Origin: Gnomoniopsis sp. IMI 355080
Taxonomy: Eukaryota > Ascomycota > Sordariomycetes > Diaporthales > Gnomoniaceae
Assembly (NCBI GenBank): GCA_027946555.1
Contig: JAPEVC010000015.1
Location: forward strand, 124,001-188,000
Length of the DNA stretch: 64,000 nt
Direction of reading: 5' to 3'
Positions 12,578 to 23,304 of the stretch are shown in pieces. The notes under the pieces were generated by a model. It saw only the letters and a program-made list of their open reading frames with translations. It was not told the DNA's origin and made no database searches. Every line of letters starts with the position of its first letter. Position 1 is the stretch's first letter. The position numbers and the translations under genes were made by a program.

Positions 12578-15500
12578 TCAAATACCTTCCATCTTTCCTG
12601 AGGCTCTCATGAACTCCCACCTCCGCGCTATGACATTCTCGCCATGCTTCTTCTTCAACTTCCAAGACACCACCTTCATCTTACTATCCGCCGGAGCAGC
12701 GATGGCCTTGCCCTTGCCGACCTGGCGCTCGTACTTCTTCACCATCAAGAGATCGTCGCAATCCTGGGGAGTCCAAACACCGGGCTCATTCTCGGGGAGG
12801 CCTTTGCCTTCATGCAAATTTTGGAGTGCGACGATCATCGGCCCCCTCATCATTGTGCCCGCCTCCATGGCTCGGGAGATGTGGCCTGTCTTGTATCCCA
12901 GCGCCTCGAAGTGACGGAATTGGGCAACAACATAGGCTTCATCCAATGATTCGAACTCCAGGGACGCGAGAGTTTGCTCATTTCTCATAAGCTGTGGTGC
13001 TTCAACAGGCGAAAAGGCAAGAGAACGACTGGTTGAGGATCGCATAGCAGGTGTCGGTGTCTCTGCATTGACTCGTCTCGGTCGCGGCATGTTACTACTG
13101 GTGACACGGGCAGAAGTTGTGCTAGCAGGTCGGGTCATGGCCTTGTCATTAGGTTGCGGTGTTGAATGGAGCACAGGTTGTCCACCGGGTACCGTAGTTG
13201 TTGAGGTCGCTGCGGTTTTTGTGGCTGTCCTGTCTTTATATGAGCCTGGCAGCGTCCGCTTCTTCACTTTGACACCGATAGGAGCGCGTGAGGGGCTGGA
13301 GAGAGTCGCCGCTTCTGCTGGCCGTCTGGGATTTGACCTGAGGACTCTGGTACTCGGAGCTTGCATCTCCTCCAATACCTCTGCGGCAGGTGAAGATGCG
13401 TGTTGCTCTGTTGCAACCACACCTCGACTACTCGACACGACGTGCTGCGGACTTGTGAAAGCGTCGGACTCCAGAAGGAGCTGCTGTGAAGGACTCACAT
13501 CATCCTCGCCGGTCAATAAGAAAAGATCGTGTGGATTCTGCCAGTCCTGGGTCTCTGGCTCGACGAATCTCTTCTTCGCGGTCTTAGAAGAAGCAGGCAG
13601 CTCGTTCTGCACTTCGACACTGTCCATAACTTCGCTCATAAATCCGTCGGAATCGTCATCAGAGCTGATCTTGAAAAGGTTTCCATCAACAAGAGCTTGA
13701 GACTTGAGAGGAGATGAGTGGTTGTGCGTGTTAGTGCCATTAAGTGAGTTGTTGGACACTCCAAGCTTTTCATCCGGAGTTGGGGGTATGACGCTGTTTC
13801 TATCCACTCGGCGACGTTTCCTGGGCCCGCTTGATGGGTAACAAGAGTCGGACCTGAGAAGATCGGTCTGCTCATGAGAACGTTTGGACCGTGCGAGAGG
13901 CGGCGAAGATTGGTAGGCGGGCGACGACGGTCCATTGACAGGTTGCTTAGGCGCTGTCGCAAAATCCGAGGTCGGTGGTAAGCTTTCTGCTGCTGTATCA
14001 CGGCCTGTCTCTTCTTCTTCCTCTTCTTTTCCCCCCGCTGAGTCCTCGTCTATGCCGCCGTTGCTTTCAAATGTCATGATATATTCCTCAAACTCTGCCA
14101 AGTTCTGCAGGTAACACGCCTGCACCTTGTATGCAAGGCCTTTGGCAGGCTCAAAGCCCAGTCCCTCTGTCACCAGCTTCCAATCGCGTGCTTCAAGATC
14201 ACAACTCTGCTGCCTCGCAAGTCTGTAGATATCCCATAAATCGATTCTCTGGCCGTTGATTATCGGCTTACTTTCGATCTCTGCATCGATGGATTTGGAA
14301 ACAACTTCAAGATCTTCGTAGAATTGTTCTCGTGGATCACGCTCCGCGACTGACGTCGCCTGCGAGCTCACGTCTGCCCCTTGGAGGTTTTCCGCAGCAT
14401 CTTCATAACGTTCATCATCCTGGCTCAAGTCGGCTTCATCAGGCTTGTTATCCGCTTTGCGAACCTCTGCTTGGTGAGCCTCAGCCAGGCTGGCCATCCT
14501 CATTCGTGCCATAAACCCTCGCATGCGCGACTGCAAAGGAACGACAGCAGCCTCGAGCTTGGCCATATCTCGCCTCACTGCATGGCCTCTCCAGGTCTTC
14601 TCAATCAACATAGCGGCGCGAGCTTCTTTCTTCTTACGTAGCTTTCTGTTGAGTCGCTCCTGGTCGGATTTCAGATTTGGCTGCTCTTGAGCTGCCGAGG
14701 GCCCAGTGGTCTGTGTGGATATTCCATTGGTAAGTGGTTTCTTAGCAGTATCACCCACACGCGGTTGCTGTGTTTGTCGTTTTTTCACATGTCGTGCTGC
14801 TTCAGGATCCGGGCCCGCATTACTGGCTTCGTCTGGGCCTGCATCATCTACGGCCTCCAAGAGACGAAGATGTCTGACCCAGCGATCACGCCACGAGTGC
14901 CATGAGTGGGTGGGGTGCTGCTCTTCTGTGTCAGCAACACGTATTCGATATCTGAAGTCAGGTAGTACGGCATACCTTGTTGGCAAAGTCTTGATATATG
15001 ACATTTCCACCAAGGTTCTTATTCTCTTCCCTATTGTTTGCTCTGTTGTTCCGTCTTACCTCCTCAATGAACTCCACGAGCAAGCGGTCCTCTTCCTCGG
15101 TGAAGAATGTTCGCCCTTTTGACCCCGAGGGGCGGCTGCTAGTCGGAGTCGCCGGTATTGGCACACGAGCAGATGGAGTCGCTGGTTCATTCTGATTGTT
15201 CGATGGTTCAGACTGGAGTGGTGCCGCTTGGATGGTCTGTGGTCGTCGAGATGCACTGGCAGGGCCTGGACCAGGTTCCGGCGATTGGTCCCCGTGTTCG
15301 TCGATCTCAGCCTGGATCTCTTCCTCCGAAAAAGCGGGACGAGGTTTACTCCTCAGTCCCTTGACCCATCGATCGCGCCATGACTGCCATGTGTGATGCG
15401 GATACTTTCTTTCCAGTGCTTTGTAGATGACGTTCCCTGAGGTAAGATTTCCCCTTCTCTCCTCGGCCAAGACCCACTTGGTCAGGATTAAATCGTCCTT

Positions 15501-15936
15501 GTTGGTGAAAGGGGTCCGGCCAACCTTGGTCGGCTGTGAGGTGGCGAGATCCCGGGCGCTACCTTCTCGGCGCCCGATCAAATAGTCGTCCTTGTCTTGA
15601 AGAAAGCCATTTTTGACCGAGTCATCGATCCATCTCCACATGTAGCTTCCAAGTGGAGGACTGACACCAGCGACTTTAATGTTGTCGGCAATCAGCATAT
15701 CGGCATTCTTCTCCAGCCTGACAATTTCCCCTCCATTGCCCTACATGCTGTCAGTCGACGCATTCACTCAAAGGTCAGTCTCGACCGTCGCAAGCCCTGA
15801 ATCCTGTCGTCTCTCGTACCTTGACAAGTTCGATCCATCGCGCCCGCTGTGGCACACGTTGGGCAATCCATAGCTTCAACCCTTGAAACAGATCGCCTTT
15901 GCCGGCTCCTGGCGTGCCGTTGTAGACGACAGGCAT
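12578..15936 (-). CDS. RAP1: Telomere protein Rap1 (BRCT, two Myb, RCT)
   Basis: Exons, minus strand: 15936-15820, 15740-14976 and 14917-12578; about 1073 aa. Rap1 is a shelterin component acting in telomere length control, end protection and silencing. Domains in order: an N-terminal BRCT (about 1-95, with LEKNADMLIADN); Myb-like domain 1 (about 114-167, TPFTNKDD to WRDRWVKGL); Myb-like domain 2 (about 249-312, TFFTEEEDRLL to SWRDRWVRHL), interrupted by intron 2; a basic IQ-like segment (about 398-435); an ARID-like segment (about 492-576); a Ser/Pro-rich acidic linker with a basic cluster PRKRRRVDR; and the Rap1 C-terminal domain (about 946-1073). The GAGCAG acceptor was chosen for intron 2 because it makes the two Myb repeats align (ERKYPHHTW with ANKHPTHSW). 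An in-frame upstream ATG at 16074 exists; 15936 is preferred because it opens directly on the BRCT. Confidence 0.93.
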
Positions 15937-16829
15937 GTCCTGATCGTGCTCCTCGTAGTGTTCGTAGTCGTCCGGTCTTATGCGCCCTAACCCTAGAATT
16001 GTGTTTGCAGCGGAACGTTTGCGCAACTGTAGGTTTGTAATGAATCGCTGGAGGATCAGCGTGTATGATCTCAAGTATGAAAGAAAGATGAGTCCGCCTC
16101 AAAGTTGTCGGGGGCCAAGTCTATGTGTGACTGGTATTGTGAAAAAGGCAGGTGGGGGAGCGATTGTGCCTTCTCTTTGTACGCAAATCAAGGGTCGCGT
16201 CGGAAAAAGAAAAGATTCACTGTTGCAAAACAAAATCAAAGGTCCATGCTTTGCATGGCAGTTGCCTGAATAAATACGATAATAATCTCATCGCGATGCC
16301 GGGTGCACACACCAAAGTCACAGGCAAGATTGTACCTGCGTGATAGCGATGCGTGATAGAAGTCTGGAGGTGGTCTTGGGATGTCGCGCTCTCTCAGTGC
16401 TCACGCGTGTCTGCCAGGTCCCACTTTTATCCGCAGTCACTAGCAGGAGAAAGACCCCACCCTGGCCCTACCTAGCCCCTGCGCCCCGTTCCAGCAGATG
16501 CCACATGCTGAAAGTAACCTGCTACCAGCAGGCATGACTTGCAGACAGGCTCACATCAGTCAGCCTCACCCAGGTACGAGCTGTGAGATCTGAAGAGAAC
16601 ACATGGTTAGATCTCTGCCCTCAAAGTTTACTCATCTTCAGATTGATCAGGTGAGCGAACATAGGCAAATCCTCACCAGGAGAACTCATCACCAGAACCT
16701 CGGCTCTGGTCAAGTTTGAGGTGACACATCAGCCACAAATGTCCCGAGGACAGATGTGATCATTCATGTCCTCTTACTCTTTTGCTCATTTATTCCGATC
16801 ATGGTGTGGGTGAAAGCCTTACTGCAATC
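15937..16829. promoter_or_regulatory. Divergent promoter region RAP1/SWF1
   Basis: About 890 bp between the two starts. No coding signal. It carries the telomere-type repeat described separately, close to the RAP1 start. Confidence 0.6.
15985..15996 (-). promoter_or_regulatory. Telomere-type repeat (telobox) upstream of RAP1 start
   Basis: The plus strand reads CCCTAACCCTAG, so the minus strand, in the direction of RAP1 transcription, reads CTAGGGTTAGGG. That is nearly two TTAGGG units, 49-60 nt upstream of the chosen ATG. Myb-type telobox factors such as Tbf1 are known to bind this motif at promoters in ascomycetes. Occupancy here is inferred. Confidence 0.6.
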
Positions 16830-18212
16830 ATGGTCTCCTTCACGACAATAGCACTCATCGTGCTCTTCATTTCTTTCATGACATTTGTCGCCTTTTTTGG
16901 AAGAATACCAGTTTTCAGGTAGATACCCAGACAGCCACCCTCCTGAGGAACCTTCAAATGAATGACACCTTCGTTGACACACTTTAGAAACACACCTGTA
17001 GCCTGGCTACACAATTTCATATGGAATACCATTCCCGCTAGCCTCCTCGCGCTCGACCGCACAATTACCGGCGGCCGTCTGTCCAGCAACCTCCAGCGCT
17101 TTGGCAACTATATGCTCTACGACCGCCATCCAACCGTCGTCATATTCTTCCTGATCCTTCTTGCCGGCGGCGAATATATGTTCCTTCCCGGTGCCTGGCC
17201 GCTGCTCTCCCCTCTCTATCGCACCCTGACCATCATCGCGGTCATATGCCCCTATGTCTTCCTCTACCTCTCCTGTAGCGTCGACCCGGGCTACATCACT
17301 CGCGAAAACCACGCCTTTCAGATGGCCCAGTACCCTTTCGACTTCGCCATGTTCCATCCAGGCGCCCACTGCCGCACCTGCCAACTCCTCAAGCCCGCGC
17401 GCTCGAAGCACTGCAGTGTCTGCAAACACTGTGTGGCCAAGGCGGATCACCACTGTATTTTCATCAATAGCTGCGTCGGCGCGGGAAACCTGCATTGGTT
17501 CATCCTACTGCTGTTCAGCACGGCCTTACTTACTGGGTATGGCTCGTGGATGGGGCTGAGCTTGATGGGCGACGTCATTCGCGCGCGGTGGGCCGACTTC
17601 TCTTTATGGCCACCTGCGGCAAAAGGCTACAACTGGAGCCAGTATCTGCTTATGTGGTCTTATGGGCTGCAGGCTGACGTGGGCGTGGGCGCCGTGTCTC
17701 TATTGATGCTATTGACGACCCCTTTAATCTGGGGTTTATGGGCATATAACATGTACAGTGAGTTCCCACCCACAGTTCTCCCTCGCCAGCTCTGGCTAAT
17801 AGGAACTGAAGTGATATGGGCCGGTACAACAACCAACGAGTCCCTTAAGTGGTCCGACTGGCGCGAGGATATAGCCGATGGCCTCGCTTATCGACGACGT
17901 ATGTCGCCCTCGCGTCAAAAGGACCTGCGATTTGAGCCCGCGTGGACAAAGTGGCCTATCGAGGCCGAAACGATCATGATTCACTACGAAAACGGCCCGC
18001 CTCCCGCTGAGAGTTCCAATTTTCCTGGTATTGGCGAGTGGACACAGGTGCAGCGTCTGAGAGAGGTGGACAACTTGTATGATTTGGGCTTCTGGGACAA
18101 CTTGAGAGACGTTTTTTGGCCGCAGTATCGCTTTGCTAAGGGCTCAGCTGCTGTGCCTGTTGCGGAGCGGGGAAGGAGACGGCAAGGGAGAGACTCGGGA
18201 CGAGAGGATTGA
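16830..18212 (+). CDS. SWF1: DHHC palmitoyltransferase Swf1
   Basis: Exons 16830-16918 and 16988-18212; about 437 aa. Swf1 is an ER-resident S-acyltransferase that palmitoylates juxtamembrane Cys of SNAREs and other single-pass proteins. Exon 1 encodes the first transmembrane helix (TIALIVLFISFMTFVAFFG). A 68-nt intron joins it to FR-NTPVAWLHNFIW, a block typical of Swf1. The zinc-finger cysteine-rich domain follows (HCRTCQLLKPARSKHCSVC) with the catalytic DHHC in KADHHCIFINSCVG. Further hydrophobic helices flank it (about 58-110 and 190-270). The first in-frame ATG in exon 2 (16962) lies within the predicted intron and would lose the first helix. The C-terminus is Arg-rich. Convergent with the MRX8-type gene, 193 bp between stops. 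Confidence 0.93.
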
Positions 18213-18405
18213 TGATAGTAGCGTTGGTGTATGCATAGCATATTCTGAGCGAAGTTAGACGAGAATTTAGAAAGTTTCCCGCGATTGTATTTGTCGGAGA
18301 AGCTTAATGGCCTGTATTTACAACGTTGCTCCTTACAGGATGGGTTGCTCTGGAGTATGATATTTGAGTCCACGAATATATCCGATAGCTCATTCAGTCG
18401 TCAGC

Positions 18406-20079
18406 TTAGAACGAAGCCTTGCCCAGCTGCCTGCCCTTTTGCGGTCGATTTATCGCCGCCTCCATCGCCTGCATTGGATCCAAGGGCTTCGCGGGCCTCA
18501 CAGGCTTCACCACACTACGCAACTTCGTTCTACCCCTACCAACATGAAGTTTCACGCCGACCGCCTCCTCCGGTAACTCCTTCACTTCATACTTGGGCAT
18601 CGAACTCGGCACGGAAAACACAATTTGATCGTACGGCACGACCTCAGGCGCCGCCTCGACAACCCGCGCCGGCTCAGCCACCAGCCCCGCAAGCCTGGCG
18701 ATCGCAAGCCGCGCACCGTCGACGCCCATGCCGCCCATCTTGGGGTCGCCCGCACCCGTCACGAAGATCTCGGGTGTCCAGCCCTCGTTCTCCCACCATG
18801 AGGAGAGCTTACCTGCACTCTCCACCTGACGGATCTCCTCCCACACATGCTCGCAGGCTTGTCGTAAGCGCGAGGAGCTTCGCCAGGCTTCGAGGTCGGT
18901 CTCGGTCACCAGCTTGTCCGCCTTGGTCAGGACCACGGTCGTCTTCAGCCCAGCATCGCGAAGCAGCTCCAGCACCCCGCGATCGCCATCCTTGACGCCC
19001 GCGACTGCGTCAACGAGCAGCACCGCGCCATTCAAGATTTCTCGTCGGCTTAAGTACTTCAGAATCTCCTCACCCCAATCCGCTCGTGAGTTCTGCCCAT
19101 ATCCCGGCATATCCATAAGCACCAAGCTGTGCTTTGGCAGCGCCTCGGGCTGGATCGTCGTCTTGCCCTTCCTCCTCTCGCCCCTCGCCCGCCCGGTATC
19201 TCTTCTGGCCTGTTGCTCCTTCCGACTTAGCGGCTTGACGCTCGCCGGAGGACCGAATCCGTACGCGTTCATCGTCTTGGTGCAGCCTGCCTTGGCGCTG
19301 GTGACGGCAAGTTTGCCATGACTTGTTTCGTGAAGCGTGCCGGCTTGCTTGCCGCCGAAGCCGGCTAGCGCGTTGATCAGAGTGGATTTTCCGACGTTGG
19401 AGCGGCCGAGAAGGCAGATCTCGGGCATGTGGGTATTGATGGGGAGGTTGAGAAAGCGTGGGGCCGAGTAAAGAAATTTAGGGCTGCGAAAGAGCGAGCC
19501 GGTACGGAGGAGGTCGAGTTTGGTCGGAAGAGGGCCAGGCGTTGCGCTTATGGGTTGGGATGGCGGTGGCGGCAGGAAAGAGAGGACGCTGGGGGATCGA
19601 GTTGTCTCGAGGTAATTGTCATTCCTGGTGATTGGAGTGGCCGATGTCGAGCTCTTCGCAATTTTCGGCGGCGGCGCCTGCTGAGAGGACACAGAAGGTG
19701 CTGCTCTTACAGGCTTGGTTTTGGGAGGAGCAGCGGGCGTCTTTGGCCTTCCGGTGACAGGTGCTACCTTTGGAGGTATAGCCTTGGGAGGATAGCCATT
19801 TGGATTTTTGCCCTTCCCACGTGGTCTGGCTGTGGTTGTCTTCTTGGAGGATGGAGATCCAGCGCCCTTGTTCTTCGCGGTTGCGGGAGACGCGGGCTTC
19901 TTCTTCTTCTTCAACGGGGTCCGGGAGGTGGTTGTTTTCCACCGACACTGGGCCGGCGCGCAAACTGTAGGCGAGAACAGTGCTGTAGGTGGCGCCGCCG
20001 TCAGAGCCAGTGCCTGCAGCAGCACCGGCCGTAGGGCTGACGGGATGGCAAGCAGGCTGGAAAGACCGCGTGAGGACAT
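18406..20079 (-). CDS. MRX8: Mitochondrial EngB/YihA-type GTPase (Mrx8-like)
   Basis: One exon, 557 aa. A circularly ordinary TRAFAC GTPase: G1 GRSNVGKS (about 225-232), G3 DMPGYG and G4 TKAD are all present. Bacterial EngB proteins act in large-subunit assembly; the yeast homologue Mrx8 is mitochondrial and associates with the expression machinery. The N-terminal 50 residues are rich in Ala, Arg, Ser and Leu without acidic residues, as in a mitochondrial presequence. Residues 55-185 are a Lys/Pro/Ser-rich low-complexity linker. The GTPase core carries a basic insertion between G1 and G3 (about 275-305, RKEQQARRDTGRARGERRKG), and a C-terminal extension follows. It is divergent from FMC1 with 307 bp between starts. 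Confidence 0.9.
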   Translation of the reverse strand: MSSRGLSSLLAIPSALRPVLLQALALTAAPPTALFSPTVCAPAQCRWKTTTSRTPLKKKKKPASPATAKNKGAGSPSSKKTTTARPRGKGKNPNGYPPKAIPPKVAPVTGRPKTPAAPPKTKPVRAAPSVSSQQAPPPKIAKSSTSATPITRNDNYLETTRSPSVLSFLPPPPSQPISATPGPLPTKLDLLRTGSLFRSPKFLYSAPRFLNLPINTHMPEICLLGRSNVGKSTLINALAGFGGKQAGTLHETSHGKLAVTSAKAGCTKTMNAYGFGPPASVKPLSRKEQQARRDTGRARGERRKGKTTIQPEALPKHSLVLMDMPGYGQNSRADWGEEILKYLSRREILNGAVLLVDAVAGVKDGDRGVLELLRDAGLKTTVVLTKADKLVTETDLEAWRSSSRLRQACEHVWEEIRQVESAGKLSSWWENEGWTPEIFVTGAGDPKMGGMGVDGARLAIARLAGLVAEPARVVEAAPEVVPYDQIVFSVPSSMPKYEVKELPEEAVGVKLHVGRGRTKLRSVVKPVRPAKPLDPMQAMEAAINRPQKGRQLGKASF

Positions 20080-20386
20080 CTTCGCATGAGCGAAGTACGG
20101 CTCTGTCCCACGTGGGCGGGCGAAGGATCGTGACCTTGGGGTTGCAGGTGGTGATGGTGTCTTGGACTTGGTAGGATTTCAATGGGAATTTTGACAAATG
20201 ACGAGACCCCCAGTCGAGAGGGTCTAGGTTGATCCCTGTACCTGCAGGAGGTACCTTGGTACTTTACCACAGTACCGGGGAAGCGCTCGGAAAGTTTGAA
20301 GCACATCAGTGCAATCGCGACTTCGTCCTTTAAGTCTTCAATCGTGCCCAAGTCAAGCTCCAAAATCCAGGTCCGCGCCCGTCACA
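20080..20386. promoter_or_regulatory. Shared promoter of MRX8-like and FMC1 genes
   Basis: Only 307 bp separate two divergent start codons of two mitochondrial-assembly genes. A palindromic-looking CTGCAG/GTACC cluster lies at about 20240-20275 (CCTGCAGGAGGTACCTTGGTAC). No factor can be named. Confidence 0.5.
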
Positions 20387-20707
20387 ATGACTTCCACAGC
20401 ACCCAAGCTACGATCACTCTACCGCTCATTTCTAAGAGAGCTTCCGCCGCACCCGATCCTAAAAAAGCGATCACCCCTCCACGACCGTTTGCGCGAGCAC
20501 TTCCACCCGGAAACATCGCCGCTTGCCCACGAAAATGGCGTCGCACAAGCAGAGCAATACCTGGCGTACGTACGCGCGCAGAGGACATATGTGACATTGC
20601 TGGAGAGGTACAACCCAGGCATGAATATGGACGAAGCCGAGAGGGTGCGATTGTCAGCGAGGAGGATTGGGGTGGAGCTGCCTGCGGAATATGGCAAGAA
20701 GGAATGA
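20387..20707 (+). CDS. FMC1: LYR-family ATP synthase assembly factor Fmc1
   Basis: One exon, 106 aa. Fmc1 is a small mitochondrial matrix protein that helps the chaperone Atp12 assemble the F1 ATP synthase. The LYR motif is visible near the N-terminus (LRSLYRSFLREL, residues 8-19), followed by a helical region with TYVTLLERYNPGMNMDEAERV typical of this family. The ATG at 20387 is favoured over an in-frame upstream ATG (20309) because the conserved part starts immediately after it. Confidence 0.88.
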   Translation: MTSTAPKLRSLYRSFLRELPPHPILKKRSPLHDRLREHFHPETSPLAHENGVAQAEQYLAYVRAQRTYVTLLERYNPGMNMDEAERVRLSARRIGVELPAEYGKKE

Positions 20708-23304
20708 GCTTCACTTCAGTTGGGGAAGGAATTGGAAACTTGTATCTCACCTGGGCTGTGGATATGCGAGAGGTATGCTACCTGCAATGGATGCCTCTTG
20801 GTACAAACCTGACGTAGCTTTCTCGAAGCAGCTAACTGAGACGACTGGCAGGCCACACGAAATCACGCAGCAGAGATGAGGAGGTACGCTGGAAGAGTTC
20901 AAAACTTGGCGAACCACCCAGCTTAATAGTGGCTCGAGTTTCCGTCGCCAAAATGGCCCTTGACCATCAATTCGGCAGAGATAAGCCTCAGTGCTCGATC
21001 GTCCGCCCATTCTACGGCGTCCACAAAGTCTGTTCGGCAATGCTCTAGGTTGCGATCTTATTTACGATACCCAAACCATACCAGCTTTATGGATACACCG
21101 GAAGTCACTAGGATTGATTGAAGTATGCAACAACTACCAATTGTGTGTTTGGACCGATAGCTTCTCTACTCAATGGCGAGTCGGGCTCTGTTCAGACATG
21201 TGACCAAGATCGCACCATGTCTGAACCTTGATGCCCCATTCGCACCCACCCAAATTGAGGCTGTTTTCCCCCCCTTTGTTTTTCCTTCCTTTCTCTCTGT
21301 GTGTGGGTGAGATTGATTCATTCCCATAAATGCGCGTTCTAGCACAGGCCCACACAGGGCAGCTTTTAGAGAAGCTCGGCGTATTGAGCTGAAGTAAGCT
21401 TCGACCCCCTTCAACATCACTTGGAAGTTATTGGCCTGCCTAGGGACTTGAACATTGATGACGCAACAATGGTGCCTCCATGAAGCTAGTATCATGTCCA
21501 TCTTTCTGCCTCTGTGAGTTGCGTTGATGTCACACCACTGCAGCAGACCCAGGCCGCGTGTCTCTAGGATTTTGCTCTATTGAAGTCCATTGGTGGAAGC
21601 TGGTCACTCGAGGGACTCTTGGCTGATAACGGAATATAGGCGAGCCACTAGGTAGCCCAGGATACCAGGATACTGACAAAGTCCTTGCCATGATTGAGCT
21701 GGCTGAGTTTTTACAAGTCCGTATTGTGAACACTTGATTCATTGCTGCACATTGGAGTACCACGTCAACCCTAGGCCTCACTTGACAAGGGCTTTGGAGT
21801 AGGAGTAATTTTACCCGTGAAAGTATTCACAAGGCTATGCTGAGATCAAGCTCCTTGTGAGGACGCGCGGTGAACGGCACAGGAGTCGAAGCATGTTCCA
21901 TCAACCTCTAGTTGCAAGAAATAACTGACCCAGACTCTCTGTCCATTAAGACGACCATCGATTGATCAAATGCGGAAACGTCCCTATATAGATTGTAACG
22001 ACTAAGGTTTTCATAGTCAAAAAAAGGGCGACTTAACAATGTCATACATTACCTACATCAATCCAAATTACGGACTTGCAAAGATAACATGAAACCTCAT
22101 CAAGGATACCTTTGGGATGGACTTTTGGTGCCCTCGGGGAAATCCCCCACGAGACTCAGTGCAAACATCGATCGACTCCCTGCACTCAATCTAAAGAGGG
22201 ACAGGGACGTTAATTATGTCTCTCGTGTGTACGGATGCAGTGGACACATCATGTATATCGAGCGATGCAGACCGACTCTCGTTGGTAATACATAGTATAT
22301 CACTGATACGTACGTATATGATATACTTACCCGGACATGTTGTGTACCTTTGTGTACACAAGTCCCTTGTTCATCAGGTGGGCAAACTCTGAGTCTACAC
22401 AGCCCCTAGCTCACAGATAACAGGCGTGTCAAGTTGTTCTGATATAAAGTCTGTTGGGCGTGACTGGTTGGGTTTCCGTAGGGCTGCACCGGTCTTTTGA
22501 CCGGCTCCTAGGTCCAGGACCATGTGACATGGGGCTTGGGTCCTCGGCGACTCCGGGCCGGGCTGCAAATTCATGACTTCGGATGTCGCGGCCTTGAAAA
22601 ATTTACCTGCGCCATGCTCTTTGAGGCTGCGACTTCCGTCACATATCTTTTCAGCAAATCAAGCGAATTCGGTATCGTCAGAAGACCGGGGCGATGACAG
22701 GGGCTCTGTTGAAAATTGGCTGACAACCGTGAGGCGGTCAGCTTTAAGCCACAAATTTCGCCTATCAGCGCCCAGTAACACGGGCATAGTCAGCATATAG
22801 CAGACGATTGTGCATCTCGAGTCGGATTCGAATTAAACATGCGCCGATTCCGTAAGCACTTCATTCTCACACCCGATTTTCGGCATACCGTGAGGCTTCA
22901 CCATCTTAGATGCTTGCCAACACGGACAAATTAGGACAATGCGAGCGTGCCTATGTACCATAGTTTTTGAGTCAATCCATGTTGCAATTCCGTCCTCGTG
23001 GTTTCAGACCCACAATGCCTTTCCCGGGGTTCAAGGTTCACAACACGAAGCGTCACCGGTGTGGATTTGGCTCAAACAGGTGTAAGGGACGTCAAAAGTC
23101 CCACAGGCGACTAGCTATTCAATGAGGCGGCTTCACTTTGGGTACATTAGTACACTGGGCTGCTGCATTCAACATATAAGTTCACCTGATAGTCAACGTT
23201 GGGAGAATCTTGATCACACTGCAAATGTTCTCCGCTCGATTCGCCTGGCGCACAATTCGCAAATAAACCCGTCAACATACACAGTTGATCAAGAAGCTCA
23301 CAAT
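20708..23304. other. Long intergenic region, no supported gene
   Basis: About 2.6 kb without a recognisable gene. A TA-rich stretch at about 22280-22330 contains the palindrome ATACGTACGTAT. The last few hundred bases are the histidine phosphatase promoter. An in-frame extension upstream to 23122 exists but reads as non-conserved sequence. Confidence 0.5.

Noticed and set aside
13068..13700. 210-codon plus-strand frame
   Set aside because: Lies antisense within the large RAP1 exon; no domain, and composition is that of a complement of Ser/Pro-rich coding sequence.
19429..20034. 201-codon plus-strand frame rich in Trp, Arg and Gly
   Set aside because: Antisense shadow of the low-complexity N-terminal part of the MRX8-like gene.
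22280..22365. TA-rich palindromes (ATACGTACGTAT, TGTGTACACA)
   Set aside because: Short, in low-complexity sequence and without a linked gene; likely composition-driven.
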